Below, piece by piece: positions 15,800 to 25,563 of a DNA stretch of 64,000 bases. A program made the translations under genes and the position numbers. The first letter of the stretch is position 1. Each line of letters starts with the position of its first letter. The stretch is from Prevotella sp. (GTDB lineage: Bacteria > Bacteroidota > Bacteroidia > Bacteroidales > Bacteroidaceae): positions 1 through 64,000 of the forward strand of contig JAFTFX010000008.1 in assembly GCA_017458225.1 (NCBI GenBank), in the 5' to 3' direction. The notes beneath the pieces are model-generated. The model searched no databases and had not been told where the DNA came from. It saw only the letters and a list, made by a program, of their open reading frames with translations.

Positions 15800-18299
15800 C
15801 ACGGCGTAACGAATATCGGATTACAGTGAGAAGAGCCGCTAAACAGAGCAACAGCAGAACACCTAAGGCTACGTAGGCAACGGCTTCCGTGCGGTCGACC
15901 GACTTCGGGAAGAACGAGAGCACCACTTCGTGTTCGCCGGCCTCTACCTGCAGGGCGCGCAGCACATAGTCGACACGTCCCAGTTCAGCCTCCTGCCCGT
16001 CGACAGTGGCCGTCCATCCGGGATAATAGACCTCAGAGAACACCACTACGCCGCCCTGGCCAGACCTCACCTTATAGGTTAGCTGGTTAGGTTCGTACTT
16101 CTCAATCGTGACAATGCTGACCGAGTCTTGCTGACGGCTCTGGCCCAGCACCTCGCTGAACTTGCTGTCGGCCACGGCCACATGGCGCAAGGGCAGCCTA
16201 CCGACGGCATCCAGTTCCTGATTGGCATTGTCAACATATTCCACCTTGTCTACCAGCCAGGCATTGCCATAGGTGTAGGGGTTCTGCACGGGTACCGTCT
16301 GTCCCGACTGCAACGGCAGGACAACGTAGCGCATGTTCAGCATGTTCAGCACGGGGAACAGGCTGTCGCCATTCACCTGTGTCATATCGCCGCCGGCATC
16401 CATGATGCCACGGAAGAGCGACTGCATCTCAGGAGCGATATGGGCATCAATGAGTTCCTGATAGCGGCGCAGCTTGGCTGCATGATAGCCACCAATAGAC
16501 TTGTGGTAGTAGCTGGTCTCGTTCTCATTGAACGTGTTGCTGGCCATGTTCAGCACGCGGTAGTCGAGCGTTTTGTCCTGCAGAATGAGCTGGTCGGTCT
16601 GCGTCAGCGGCTGCTTCTGCTCGCGCTCATACTTCGGGACGAACATCGCATCGTTCAAGTAGCGCTTGTTCACCTGCCAAAGATCGAGCAGACAGAGCAC
16701 AATCAGGAGGGCAGTCAACGGCTTGGCATTCAGCTTCTTAGCCTTGTAGAGCAGCATTAGCAGCACACCGACCACAATGATGGCGAACGAGCGCCATGCA
16801 TCGCTGGTGAACATGGCCTGACGCATCTCGGTGAGATTGGCCATGAGCGGTGCTATGTGCTCCTGCGGCAGACCTTGCAGGGCCTGCACCTCCTGGGTGG
16901 AGATGAAACTGCTGAAGAACAGAGATGGGAACAGGGCAAACAGCAAAGAGATGCCTGCCGTCAGTCCGAAGGCTGCATAGAAGCCTACTTTCCGCTCACG
17001 GCTCTCAGCATTCGCTCCTTCACTCCCACTCATCCACTCTTTCAGCGCCAGCATGGCCAGCAAAGGAATGGTGAACTCGGCAATGACCAGGATGGAAGCC
17101 ACCGTGCGGAACTTGGCATACATGGGCACGTAGTCGAGGAAAAAGTCGGTCAAGCCCATGAAATTCTTGCCCCACGACAGCATGACGGAAAGGACTGTTG
17201 CTGCAAAAAGTGCCCATTTCATCGGTCCTTTCACGATGAAAAGGCCCAAAACGAACAAGAACATCACAAAGGCACCCACGTAGACAGGACCGCTGGTTCC
17301 AGGCTGCTCACCCCAATACTGGCCTATCTGCTGGTAGATGGGCACATACTGCGGATTGGCTTTCGCCATGGCCGTCTTGTTGGATGCCAAGGGCACCGAG
17401 GCCCCACCCTTCGTGTTGGGCACCAGCAATGTCCAGGTCTCACCGATGCCATACGACCACTGGGTGATATAGTCGCGATCGAGTCCGCTTGAAGTCTGAT
17501 TGGCCGAATTGGCTTTCACCAGTTCACTCTTGCCACGCATCGACTCTTGACCGTACTCCCACGTGTGGTAAAGGTTCGACAGGTTGACCAGCACACCGAG
17601 CAGACCGCCGGCGATGCAGGCTCCCGTAGCCTTCAGGAAGTGGACATAGCGTTTCTGCTGGACGGCCTCCACCAGATAGGCCAGTATCATGAAGAGAATG
17701 ATGAACAGATAGTAGTAGGTCATCTGCACGTGGTTGGCATGCACCTCAAAGGCAGCAAACACGCCCGTAACAATGAGTCCCCACAGGTATCGTCCGCGAT
17801 AGGCCAGCACAATGCCGGCAATCATTGGCGGCAGATAGGCCAAGGCCCACACCTTCCAGATGTGGCCGGCCGCAATGATAATCAGGAAATAGGTGCTGAA
17901 GGCCCACAGCACGGAGCCCAGTGCTGCCAGGTGCTGACGGAAATCGAAGGCCCGCAGCAGGATATAGAAGCCCAGCAGATAGGCAAAGAGATACCACACA
18001 TTCTCAGGCAGCCACAAATGGTAGGCCTGCTCGGCAGCCGAGAGCGTCGCCGTGCTGTCGTACGACGGTGCCAGCTGGTAGGTAGGCATGCCAGAGAACA
18101 GCGAGTTGGTCCAACGAGTGCGTTCACCCGTACGATACAGATATTCCGATGCCTCTTGTCCGGCACCCACGCCGGCCGACGAGTCGTGGCGATAGAGAAT
18201 ACGCCCCTCAATATCGGCAGGGAAGAAATAGGCAAAGGCCAGAACGGCAAATAGCAGCACTGCCAGCAAGTCGGGCAGAATTTTCTTAACGGTGTTCAT
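15795..18299 (-). CDS. YfhO family polytopic membrane protein
   Basis: An 834-residue protein. It begins with a transmembrane helix (LLAVLLFAVLAFAYFFP), has an ordered series of hydrophobic segments to about residue 560, then a soluble region with LNMRYVVLPLQ and VVFSEVYYPGWTATVDGQEA, and a final helix. The last pattern is typical of YfhO. Family members act in envelope glycosylation or lipoteichoic acid modification in Gram-positives; the role in Bacteroidetes is not settled. The start at 18299 is set by the promoter at 18346-18353; the frame stays open upstream through the divergent nucleosidase gene, which is not coding for this protein. Confidence 0.85.
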   Translation of the reverse strand: MNTVKKILPDLLAVLLFAVLAFAYFFPADIEGRILYRHDSSAGVGAGQEASEYLYRTGERTRWTNSLFSGMPTYQLAPSYDSTATLSAAEQAYHLWLPENVWYLFAYLLGFYILLRAFDFRQHLAALGSVLWAFSTYFLIIIAAGHIWKVWALAYLPPMIAGIVLAYRGRYLWGLIVTGVFAAFEVHANHVQMTYYYLFIILFMILAYLVEAVQQKRYVHFLKATGACIAGGLLGVLVNLSNLYHTWEYGQESMRGKSELVKANSANQTSSGLDRDYITQWSYGIGETWTLLVPNTKGGASVPLASNKTAMAKANPQYVPIYQQIGQYWGEQPGTSGPVYVGAFVMFLFVLGLFIVKGPMKWALFAATVLSVMLSWGKNFMGLTDFFLDYVPMYAKFRTVASILVIAEFTIPLLAMLALKEWMSGSEGANAESRERKVGFYAAFGLTAGISLLFALFPSLFFSSFISTQEVQALQGLPQEHIAPLMANLTEMRQAMFTSDAWRSFAIIVVGVLLMLLYKAKKLNAKPLTALLIVLCLLDLWQVNKRYLNDAMFVPKYEREQKQPLTQTDQLILQDKTLDYRVLNMASNTFNENETSYYHKSIGGYHAAKLRRYQELIDAHIAPEMQSLFRGIMDAGGDMTQVNGDSLFPVLNMLNMRYVVLPLQSGQTVPVQNPYTYGNAWLVDKVEYVDNANQELDAVGRLPLRHVAVADSKFSEVLGQSRQQDSVSIVTIEKYEPNQLTYKVRSGQGGVVVFSEVYYPGWTATVDGQEAELGRVDYVLRALQVEAGEHEVVLSFFPKSVDRTEAVAYVALGVLLLLCLAALLTVIRYSLRRD

Positions 18300-18345
18300 C
18301 GTGCTTATCGTAAATGATTTTTGTCTGCTTGTTAAATATCGGGTG

Positions 18346-18353
18346 CAAAGATA
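18346..18353 (-). promoter_or_regulatory. -7 element of YfhO gene
   Basis: TATCTTTG on the minus strand, 46 bases from the ATG at 18299. It is back-to-back with the divergent mtnN promoter, 22 bases away. Confidence 0.6.
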
Positions 18354-18375
18354 ACCATTTTTACTGAAAAATGCG

Positions 18376-18383
18376 TAACTTTG
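18376..18383 (+). promoter_or_regulatory. -7 element of mtnN-luxS
   Basis: TAACTTTG, 24 bases upstream of the mtnN ATG and directly divergent from the YfhO promoter. Confidence 0.6.
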
Positions 18384-18407
18384 CAACCAAAACAATATTA
18401 ATCGTAT

Positions 18408-19037
18408 ATGAAAATAGGTATTATCGTAGCCATGGACAAGGAACTGCGACAGTTGCAGTCGCTTTTCACCGACGGACATGTGCTCGTTCAGAAATGTGGC
18501 ATCGGCAAGGTGAATGCCGCCTTGGGTGCCCAGCAAATGATCAATGAGTTCCATCCCGATGTCATCATCTCCAGCGGCTGTGCCGGCGGAAATGGCGACG
18601 ACGTCAACGTGCAGGATGTTGTGGTGAGCACCGAGCTGACCTATCACGATGTCTATTGTGGCCGTGCCATCGACGACACCACCATCTATGGTCAGGTGCA
18701 GGGCTTGCCTGCCCGGTTCAAGGCCGACCCCTACCTGCTGCGCAAGAGTGAAGAACTAAACGTCCACCCCGGACTTATTGTTACTGGCGACTGGTTCGTT
18801 GACTCGCAAGAGAAGATGCGCGAAATCATTGGGCACTTCCCCGAAGCCAAGGCTGTCGACATGGAGTCGTGTGCCATCGCACAGGCATGCTATATCAACA
18901 AGGTGCCGTTCATTTCCTTCCGCGTCATCAGCGATATTCCACTGCGCGACACCGATGCCTCGCAGTATCATAATTTCTGGGACACCATCGCCGCACGCTC
19001 TTTCCAGACCACCAAGACCTTCGTAGAGTCACTCTGA
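18408..19037 (+). CDS. mtnN: 5'-methylthioadenosine/S-adenosylhomocysteine nucleosidase
   Basis: A 209-residue cytoplasmic enzyme that removes adenine from methylthioadenosine and S-adenosylhomocysteine, yielding S-ribosylhomocysteine, the substrate of LuxS encoded next. MKIGIIVAMDKEL places Glu at residue 12, the conserved catalytic-region acid. ISSGCAGG is the phosphorylase-fold glycine loop, VDMESCAIAQ is the ribose-binding Met-Glu, and FRVISDI carries the catalytic Asp. Length is slightly short of the Escherichia coli enzyme. The 50-base gap to luxS and shared direction suggest one transcript. Confidence 0.95.
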   Translation: MKIGIIVAMDKELRQLQSLFTDGHVLVQKCGIGKVNAALGAQQMINEFHPDVIISSGCAGGNGDDVNVQDVVVSTELTYHDVYCGRAIDDTTIYGQVQGLPARFKADPYLLRKSEELNVHPGLIVTGDWFVDSQEKMREIIGHFPEAKAVDMESCAIAQACYINKVPFISFRVISDIPLRDTDASQYHNFWDTIAARSFQTTKTFVESL

Positions 19038-19087
19038 CTGCAGCAGCAAGCAACCAAAGGCAGAACTATTCACTTTTCACTACAACA

Positions 19088-19615
19088 ATGGAAGTCATAC
19101 AAAGTTTCACCATCGACCATACCCATTTGAAGCCCGGCATCTATGTCTCACGCGAAGACAAGGGCTTCACCACCTTCGACCTGCGCATCACCGAGCCCAA
19201 CCACGAACCAGCCGTAGCCCCTGCCGCCATGCATAGTCTGGAGCACCTGATGGCCACGTGGTTCCGCAATTCTGAAGTGAAAGACGATGTTGTATACGTA
19301 GGTCCTATGGGATGCCTCACGGGCATGTACATCATCATGAAAGACCACGGGTCGGCAACCGAAGCTCGGGATTCGGGCAGCTATACCGTTGAGGACATGC
19401 GCCGCCTGACGATAGAATGCCTGCAATGGATTCTCACACAGACAGAGGTGCCTGCCACCACGCCTGAGACTTGTGGCAACTACCTGCTGCACGACCTGCC
19501 CATGTGTAAATGGGAGAGTGGCCGGTATCTTGACCGTTTGCAGCACGATTTCCACTGCGAGTACGCCAAGTTACAGGTCACTCTCGATGATGGTCGCATC
19601 TTTGCAGATGCCTAA
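19088..19615 (+). CDS. luxS: S-ribosylhomocysteine lyase
   Basis: A 175-residue enzyme that splits S-ribosylhomocysteine into homocysteine and DPD, the precursor of autoinducer-2. The zinc site is intact: HSLEH gives His49, Glu52 and His53, and ETCGNYLLH gives Cys129. The catalytic Cys76 is in GPMGCLTGMY, where most LuxS proteins have GCRTG. Gene order mtnN-luxS links both steps of activated methyl cycle detoxification. Whether AI-2 is used as a signal here cannot be told. Confidence 0.96.
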   Translation: MEVIQSFTIDHTHLKPGIYVSREDKGFTTFDLRITEPNHEPAVAPAAMHSLEHLMATWFRNSEVKDDVVYVGPMGCLTGMYIIMKDHGSATEARDSGSYTVEDMRRLTIECLQWILTQTEVPATTPETCGNYLLHDLPMCKWESGRYLDRLQHDFHCEYAKLQVTLDDGRIFADA

Positions 19616-19624
19616 AAAACAGAG

Positions 19625-20629
19625 TTATTTCACCTCCCAGATATCGTTGGTCTCAAGCAACTCAGCGAAGTTATGATACTTCTTCTGAGCTGAGACCTCA
19701 GCTATCTGTGCGTGGACAGCATCATTATAGGTGGGAGCCTCTACATCACGGATGACACCCAGGGCAATGGGGAAGCCGTCTTCCGGAGTCATCATGGCCA
19801 GCTTCAGCTGCAGGGTGTTATCCTCGCAGTGAGCATCGTGAACAAGCACGTCGTCAAGGGTGTAGCCATCCTTGCCTATCTCCACAACCTTCAAGCCGAA
19901 GCCCTGCTGCACCAGTCCGAACTCGTTATTCTCGCCGAACACCAGTTTCTCGCCGTGGCGCACATAGATAGCGTTCTTCTTGCGGCCCTCGTTGTTGTAG
20001 ACGATGTCATGACAGTGGTCGTTGAAGATGACGCAGTTCTGCAGCACCTCGGTAACACTGGCACCCTTGTGCTCGTAGGCAGCCTTCAACACCTCAACAC
20101 TGCCCTTGGCATCGGTAGCCACGCAACGGGCAAAGAAATGTCCGCGGGCACCAAAGCACAGCTCTGCAGGACGGAACGGATCCTCTACAGTGCCGTAAGG
20201 GCTGGACTTGCTGACGAAGCCGCGCGGCGAGGTGGGTGAATATTGTCCCTTGGTCAGACCATAGATGCGGTTGTTCAACAGAATCATGTTCAAGTCGATA
20301 TTTCGACGGTTGGCATGAATGAAGTGGTTGCCACCGATAGCCAGTCCGTCGCCGTCGCCCGACACCTGCCATACGGTCAGGTTGGGGTTGGCCACCTTGG
20401 CACCCGTGGCAATAGCGGCGGCACGACCATGGATGGTGTTCATGCCGTAGGTAGCCATATAGTGGGGCAAGCGGCTGGAGCATCCAATACCGCTGATGAC
20501 TGCAACATTCTCTGGAGCCACGCCAATCTCGGCCATGGCCTTATGGAGCGATGCCAGGAAGAAATGGTCACCGCATCCCGGACACCAACGTGGCTGTCCT
20601 TTCTTATAATCTTGTGCTGTATATGCCAT
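19625..20629 (-). CDS. korB: 2-oxoacid (2-oxoglutarate) ferredoxin oxidoreductase, beta subunit
   Basis: A 334-residue thiamine pyrophosphate subunit. RWCPGCGDHFFLASLHKAM near the N-terminus, then SGDGDGLAIGGNHFIHANRR and LLNNRIYGLTKGQ form the TPP/Mg site typical of KorB. With the alpha subunit encoded upstream it oxidatively decarboxylates a 2-oxoacid to the CoA thioester while reducing ferredoxin, or runs in reverse. The 27-base gap to korA contains a TTCACTTTTCACTTC-type short repeat. Convergent with luxS. 2-oxoglutarate is the likeliest substrate; pyruvate is less likely given the two-subunit form. Confidence 0.92.
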   Translation of the reverse strand: MAYTAQDYKKGQPRWCPGCGDHFFLASLHKAMAEIGVAPENVAVISGIGCSSRLPHYMATYGMNTIHGRAAAIATGAKVANPNLTVWQVSGDGDGLAIGGNHFIHANRRNIDLNMILLNNRIYGLTKGQYSPTSPRGFVSKSSPYGTVEDPFRPAELCFGARGHFFARCVATDAKGSVEVLKAAYEHKGASVTEVLQNCVIFNDHCHDIVYNNEGRKKNAIYVRHGEKLVFGENNEFGLVQQGFGLKVVEIGKDGYTLDDVLVHDAHCEDNTLQLKLAMMTPEDGFPIALGVIRDVEAPTYNDAVHAQIAEVSAQKKYHNFAELLETNDIWEVK

Positions 20630-20656
20630 AACTATTCACTATTAACTGTTCACTTT

Positions 20657-22504
20657 TCACTTCTTCAGAATTTCCTCGAATGCGTTGACTAACTCTTCTA
20701 CCACGAACGGCTGTCCTTTCACCTGATTGAACTGGAAGGGTACGAAAGCGTCGACCTTCATGCGCAGGTAGGCTGCCAGCTGACCCATGTTCTGTTCGGC
20801 CACCACCACTTTCTTGTACTTCTTCAGCACCTCGGCAGTGTTCTTGGGCAGCGGGTTCAAATACTTAAAGTGGGTCTGTGCCACTTTGTAGCCCTTCTGG
20901 CGCAACTCGTCCATAGCGGTATGCAGATGACCGTAGGTAGAACCGAAGCCCACAATGAGCAGGTCGGCATCGGCCACATCGCCATCGACCTCCAGGTCGG
21001 GCACTTCAATATTTGCAACCTTCTGCTGGCGCAGACGAGTCATCAGGTCGTGGTTCTCAGGATTGGTAGAGATGGCACCTGTGTTGGAATCTTTCTCCAG
21101 ACCTCCCAGGATATGGGCGAAGCCCTCCCGTCCCGGCACAGCCCAGTAGCGGGTGCCGTTCTCAGCACGCATGTAGGGAGTCCACTTGCCCTTCAGTTCC
21201 TCAGGAACGTATGGGGGATTGATGGCATCGAGCTTGGCCATATCCGGCAGACGGAAGGCACCGCTTCCGTTGGCTACGAAGGCATCGGTGAGCAACACAA
21301 CAGGGGTCATGTGTTCCAAAGCTATCTTACAGGCCTGATAGGCTGCATCGAAGCAGTCGACAGGACTGGTGGCTGCCAGCACGGGCATCGGGCTCTCGCC
21401 GTTACGACCGAAGAGCACCTGCAGCAGGTCGGTCTGTTCCGACTTGGTGGGCAGACCCGTGGCAGGACCGCCACGCTGCACGTCGAGCACCACCAAAGGC
21501 AGTTCCATGATGACGGCCAGGTTCATGACCTCACTCTTCAGACAAATGCCAGGGCCAGAGGTGCTGGTGATGCCCAAAGCACCTGCAAACGAAGCGCCGA
21601 GGGCCGAAGCGGCACCCGAGATCTCGTCTTCGCACTGAACGGTGACAACACCCATTGACTTGTGCTTCGACAGTTCATGAAGCACATCGGTAGCCGGCGT
21701 GATGGGGTAAGAGCCTAAATAGAGTCTCAACCCTGCTTTCTCGGCAGCTGCCATGAAGCCGTAGGCCGTGGCTTTGTTGCCAGTGATATCCATATAGCGG
21801 CCAGGCACTTTCTCTTTCGACTCAATGCGATAGACATTGATGGTAGAAGAATGAGTGTTGTGACCATAGTCATAGCCAGCCTGAATCACCTTGATATTTG
21901 CCTCGGCAATGGCTGGTTTCTTGGCAAATTTCTCGCGCAGGAAGTTAGCCACCAGGTTCAGATCGCGGTCGAACAGCCAGCACACCAGTCCCAGTGCAAA
22001 CATGTTACGGCACTTCAGCATGGCCTTGTTGTCCATGTCGGTATCGGCCAGTGCGGCTTTCACCATGGTTGTCAGGGGGCACTGGATGACGCGGTCGGGG
22101 TCGATGCCCATCTCGCCTAAGTAGTCCTCGGTCTTGAACTGTGCCTTCTCCAGATCTTTCGGTCCGAAAGAATCGGTATCAATGATAATCGTTGCCCCAG
22201 ACTTGGCATAGCGATACTGCGTCTTCAGGGCAGCAGCGTTCATAGCCACCAGCACATCGCACTTGTCGCCAGGGGTGTAGACCTTGCCCTCACCAATGTG
22301 CACCTGGAAACCAGAAACACCTGTGAGCGAGCCTTGCGGAGCGCGAATGTCAGCGGGATAGTCGGGGAAAGTAGAGATACCGTTGCCGACGGTGGCACTT
22401 ACGGTAGAAAAAATGTTTCCGGCCAATTGCATACCGTCGCCGGAGTCACCTGAAAAACGTACGACCACTTGGTCCAAGTTCTTCACTTCCAATTTTTCAG
22501 CCAT
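20657..22504 (-). CDS. korA: 2-oxoacid (2-oxoglutarate) ferredoxin oxidoreductase, fused gamma-alpha subunit
   Basis: A 615-residue subunit. The N-terminal gamma part (to about residue 190) begins with VVRFSGDSGDGMQLAGNIFS; the alpha part starts near residue 235 with GNKATAYGFMAAAEKAGL and contains LGSYPITPATDVLHEL and TSTSGPGICLKSEVMNLA, typical of KorA-type pyrimidine-binding domains. GPATGLPTKSEQTDL is also a family hallmark. It pairs with korB immediately downstream. The only promoter-like sequence upstream is a weak GACCTTTG at 22539-22546. Confidence 0.93.
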   Translation of the reverse strand: MAEKLEVKNLDQVVVRFSGDSGDGMQLAGNIFSTVSATVGNGISTFPDYPADIRAPQGSLTGVSGFQVHIGEGKVYTPGDKCDVLVAMNAAALKTQYRYAKSGATIIIDTDSFGPKDLEKAQFKTEDYLGEMGIDPDRVIQCPLTTMVKAALADTDMDNKAMLKCRNMFALGLVCWLFDRDLNLVANFLREKFAKKPAIAEANIKVIQAGYDYGHNTHSSTINVYRIESKEKVPGRYMDITGNKATAYGFMAAAEKAGLRLYLGSYPITPATDVLHELSKHKSMGVVTVQCEDEISGAASALGASFAGALGITSTSGPGICLKSEVMNLAVIMELPLVVLDVQRGGPATGLPTKSEQTDLLQVLFGRNGESPMPVLAATSPVDCFDAAYQACKIALEHMTPVVLLTDAFVANGSGAFRLPDMAKLDAINPPYVPEELKGKWTPYMRAENGTRYWAVPGREGFAHILGGLEKDSNTGAISTNPENHDLMTRLRQQKVANIEVPDLEVDGDVADADLLIVGFGSTYGHLHTAMDELRQKGYKVAQTHFKYLNPLPKNTAEVLKKYKKVVVAEQNMGQLAAYLRMKVDAFVPFQFNQVKGQPFVVEELVNAFEEILKK

Positions 22505-22625
22505 ATATACAAATTAATATAAGTATTGTTTGCGGCTGCAAAGGTCGGAAACTTTAGCGAGAATACAAAACTTTTGCACGCAAAAATGCAAGAAAACAGC
22601 ATTCTGCGGAATAAACTGCGAAAGT

Positions 22626-23138
22626 TTATGCAATATTCACCCTGTTTTCTGTGTAATTATACAGAACGACCTGATGCCTGTTCAGCGATGCCTGTACATC
22701 TATCATGCGCTGATTGCGCGAGCCGCGAAAGCAGAGTGTCTCGTCGCGCTGGGCTTTCACAAAAGGCCCGTCGACCAGCACATCAAGATATTCCAGCAGG
22801 GCTCGCTGGCGCGGATTAGTGATTAGTGCTTCGAAAGTAAACCCCGTATAGCACCAGATGGTCTTCATGGTACGTTCCTTGATGGCCCGTGCCAATTCTG
22901 CAAAGCCTTCCGGCTGATACATCGGGTCGCCCCCAGAGAAGGTGACATTTGCATAGGGGTCAGCCTCAATAATCCGCATGATCTCCTCAGTCGACATGGC
23001 ATGTCCGCCCTCGAAATCCCACGACTGGGGGTTGTGGCAGCCCGGACACTGATGACGACAGCCAGCACAGTAGATGGAGGTCCGGAATCCCGGACCATCC
23101 ACCATCGTGTCTTCTATGATCGACAAAACAGAGATCAT
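22626..23138 (-). CDS. nrdG: anaerobic ribonucleotide reductase activating protein
   Basis: A 170-residue radical SAM protein. YCAGCRHQCPGCHNPQSW holds the CxxxCxxC cluster motif (Cys27, Cys31, Cys34), and VTFSGGDPMYQ is the SAM-binding GGD-type motif. It uses reduced [4Fe-4S] and SAM to install the glycyl radical on NrdD, encoded 36 bases upstream on the same strand. Length fits the family. The two genes probably form one operon from the promoter at 25454-25461. Confidence 0.95.
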   Translation of the reverse strand: MISVLSIIEDTMVDGPGFRTSIYCAGCRHQCPGCHNPQSWDFEGGHAMSTEEIMRIIEADPYANVTFSGGDPMYQPEGFAELARAIKERTMKTIWCYTGFTFEALITNPRQRALLEYLDVLVDGPFVKAQRDETLCFRGSRNQRMIDVQASLNRHQVVLYNYTENRVNIA

Positions 23139-23174
23139 TTTTCTCTTTTACGAGCCTGACTAGTTATACTAGTT

Positions 23175-25406
23175 CTAGAATAGTTTCTGCTCACCGTCGT
23201 CAATATGAGTGACGCGGTCGTTCAGTTCGGCCAACTTACCACTGTTCCAGCGGTCGGTAGTGCCTACCAGATAACCAGTGATGCGCTGCAACTTGTCGAT
23301 GTTCTTGCTGCCACATTTTGGGCAGACCTTCAAGTCGGCCTGTGCATTCTCGTAACCACAGTCCATGCAGCGGTTGCGATTGTGGTTCACCGATCCGTAA
23401 CCCATATCCAGACGATCCATCATGTCGACCACGCTCATGATGACCTGCGGATTGTGCGTGGCATCGCCGTCAATCTCCACGTAGAAGATATGTCCGCCAC
23501 GAGTCAGATTGTGATAAGGTGCCTCCACTTCCGCCTTATGACGGGCTGAGCACTTATAGTAGACGGGCACATGGTTGGAATTGGTATAGTAGTCGCGATC
23601 GGTCACGCCGGGAATCTTGCCGAACTCCTTGCGATCGCGCTTGGTGAAGCGACCTGCCAGACCTTCGGCCGGTGTGGCCAGCACTGAGTAGTTATGATGA
23701 TAGCGCTCACAGAAATCGTTGACCCTATCGCGCATATAAGTCACAATCTTCAGGCCCAGTTCTTGTGCCTCCTCGCTTTCGCCGTGGTGTTTTCCTATCA
23801 GTGCCACGAGACATTCTGCCAGTCCGATGAAGCCGATACCCAGTGTGCCCTGGTTGATAACGCTCTCAATCGTTTCGTTGGCCCCCAGCTTGTCAGCCCC
23901 AATCCACAAGCTCTTCATCAGCAAGGGGAACTGCTTGGCGTATGCCGTCTTCTGGAACTGGAAACGCTCGTCCAACTGACGGGCAGCCAGTTCCAACTGT
24001 TCGTCGAGCTTAGCCATGAACTGTGCAATGCGCTGTTCCTTGTCTTCAACCTTCATGCACTCGATGGCCAACTTTACAATATTAATAGTGGTGAACGAGA
24101 TATTGCCGCGACCCACCGAGGTCTTCGGCCCGAAGCGATTTTCGAACACGCGGGTACGGCATCCCATGGTAGCCACCTCGTGCAGATAGCGTTTCGGATC
24201 GTCGGCACGCCACTCGTCGTTCTGGTTGAAAGAGGCATCCAGATTCAAGAAGTTAGGGAAGAAGCGACGGGCCGTCACCTTGCAGGCCAGCTGATAGAGG
24301 TCGAAATTGCGGTCTTCGGGCAAGTAGTTCACGCCACGCTTCTTCTTCCATATCTGAATAGGGAAGATGGCTGTCTCGCCACCGCCCACGCCCTCGTAGG
24401 TGGAGAGCAGGATCTCGCGCATGACGCAGCGTCCCTCTGCCGAAGTGTCCGTACCGTAGTTGATAGAAGAGAACACCACCTGGTTACCGCCGCGCGAATG
24501 GATGGTGTTCATGTTGTGGATGAAAGCCTCCATAGCCTGATGTACACGGCTCACAGTCTTGTTGATGGCATGCTGACGAACACGGTCCTTGCCTTTAAGG
24601 TCGTCAAGCGGCTGTTTCAGATAGTCTATCAGCGGCTCGTCGTACAATTCAGAGAAGTCTTCGCCATAGAGTTCCTCCAAGTGTTTCACCTCTTCTATAT
24701 AAGAGAGGCGCACGAAGGGAGCCAGATAGAAGTCGAAAGCAGGAATAGCCTGTCCGCCGTGCATCTCGTTCTGCGCACACTCCAGCGAGATACAAGCCAG
24801 CACCGAGGCTGTCTCAATGCGCTTGGCTGGGCGCGAAGCTCCGTGTCCGGCAATGAATCCGCAGTTCAAGATGTTGTCAAGCGGATGTTGCACACAGGTC
24901 AGCGACTTCGTGGGGTAGTAGTCTTTGTCGTGGATATGCAGATAGTTATGCTCCACGGCATCGCGCACCTCGGGCGACAGCAGATAGTCGTCAACAAAAG
25001 GCTTCGTGGTCTCCGAGGCGAACTTCATCATCATGCCGGCAGGGGTGTCGGCATTCATATTGGCATTCTCGCGTGTGATATCGTTCGACTTCACGTTGAC
25101 GATGTCCAAGAAGATATCGCGGGTCTTGGCCTTTCGGGCAATGCTGCGCTGGTTGCGATAGGCAATATACTTCTGCGCCACATCTTTTCGGGCACTCTTC
25201 ATCAACTCGACCTCAACGAGGTCCTGAATGGCCTCCACGGTCATCTGCGTCTGACCGCGCTGGGCTATATGGTCGGTAATGGTGTTCAACAACCGTTCGT
25301 CCTCACCTCTCTCTGTGGTCATCATCGCCTTACGGATAGCGGCCATGATTTTTTGCTCGTTAAAGCCCACAATACGACCATCGCGTTTTACAACTGTCTG
25401 TATCAT
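23175..25406 (-). CDS. nrdD: class III anaerobic ribonucleoside-triphosphate reductase
   Basis: A 743-residue glycyl radical enzyme reducing NTPs to dNTPs without oxygen. An ATP-cone regulatory domain occupies the start (VVKRDGRIVGFNEQKIMAAI). The C-terminal zinc site is CMDCG...CPKCG (about residues 684-705), and RITGYLVGTTDRW holds the radical Gly position. Most family members have RVCGYL at this site; the Thr in place of Cys is a small variation. NrdG follows. The pair implies growth in anoxic habitats. Confidence 0.96.
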   Translation of the reverse strand: MIQTVVKRDGRIVGFNEQKIMAAIRKAMMTTERGEDERLLNTITDHIAQRGQTQMTVEAIQDLVEVELMKSARKDVAQKYIAYRNQRSIARKAKTRDIFLDIVNVKSNDITRENANMNADTPAGMMMKFASETTKPFVDDYLLSPEVRDAVEHNYLHIHDKDYYPTKSLTCVQHPLDNILNCGFIAGHGASRPAKRIETASVLACISLECAQNEMHGGQAIPAFDFYLAPFVRLSYIEEVKHLEELYGEDFSELYDEPLIDYLKQPLDDLKGKDRVRQHAINKTVSRVHQAMEAFIHNMNTIHSRGGNQVVFSSINYGTDTSAEGRCVMREILLSTYEGVGGGETAIFPIQIWKKKRGVNYLPEDRNFDLYQLACKVTARRFFPNFLNLDASFNQNDEWRADDPKRYLHEVATMGCRTRVFENRFGPKTSVGRGNISFTTINIVKLAIECMKVEDKEQRIAQFMAKLDEQLELAARQLDERFQFQKTAYAKQFPLLMKSLWIGADKLGANETIESVINQGTLGIGFIGLAECLVALIGKHHGESEEAQELGLKIVTYMRDRVNDFCERYHHNYSVLATPAEGLAGRFTKRDRKEFGKIPGVTDRDYYTNSNHVPVYYKCSARHKAEVEAPYHNLTRGGHIFYVEIDGDATHNPQVIMSVVDMMDRLDMGYGSVNHNRNRCMDCGYENAQADLKVCPKCGSKNIDKLQRITGYLVGTTDRWNSGKLAELNDRVTHIDDGEQKLF

Positions 25407-25453
25407 AAACGATTAAAAAAAATTAAGCTTTTAGTTTATCTGAAATACAGTTG

Positions 25454-25461
25454 CAAAGATA
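25454..25461 (-). promoter_or_regulatory. -7 element of nrdDG
   Basis: TATCTTTG on the minus strand, 47 bases upstream of the nrdD ATG. No NrdR-box was recognised. Confidence 0.6.
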
Positions 25462-25495
25462 TAAAATTCCCCTGAAAACCGACACCTGTTTTAAC

Positions 25496-25531
25496 AAAAA
25501 AAATCAGGCGATTTGACGCAAATCGCCTGAT
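25496..25531 (-). terminator. rho-independent terminator of the PL11 gene
   Basis: On the minus strand ATCAGGCGATTTG, a 3-base loop and CAAATCGCCTGAT are followed by eight T. A strong, perfect 13-bp stem. Confidence 0.92.
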
Positions 25532-25563
25532 GATTTATATATAAAAAGGTGTATATGATTTGA

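Noticed and set aside
18300-18647. N-terminal extension of the YfhO protein
   Set aside because: It is antisense to mtnN and lies upstream of the YfhO promoter.
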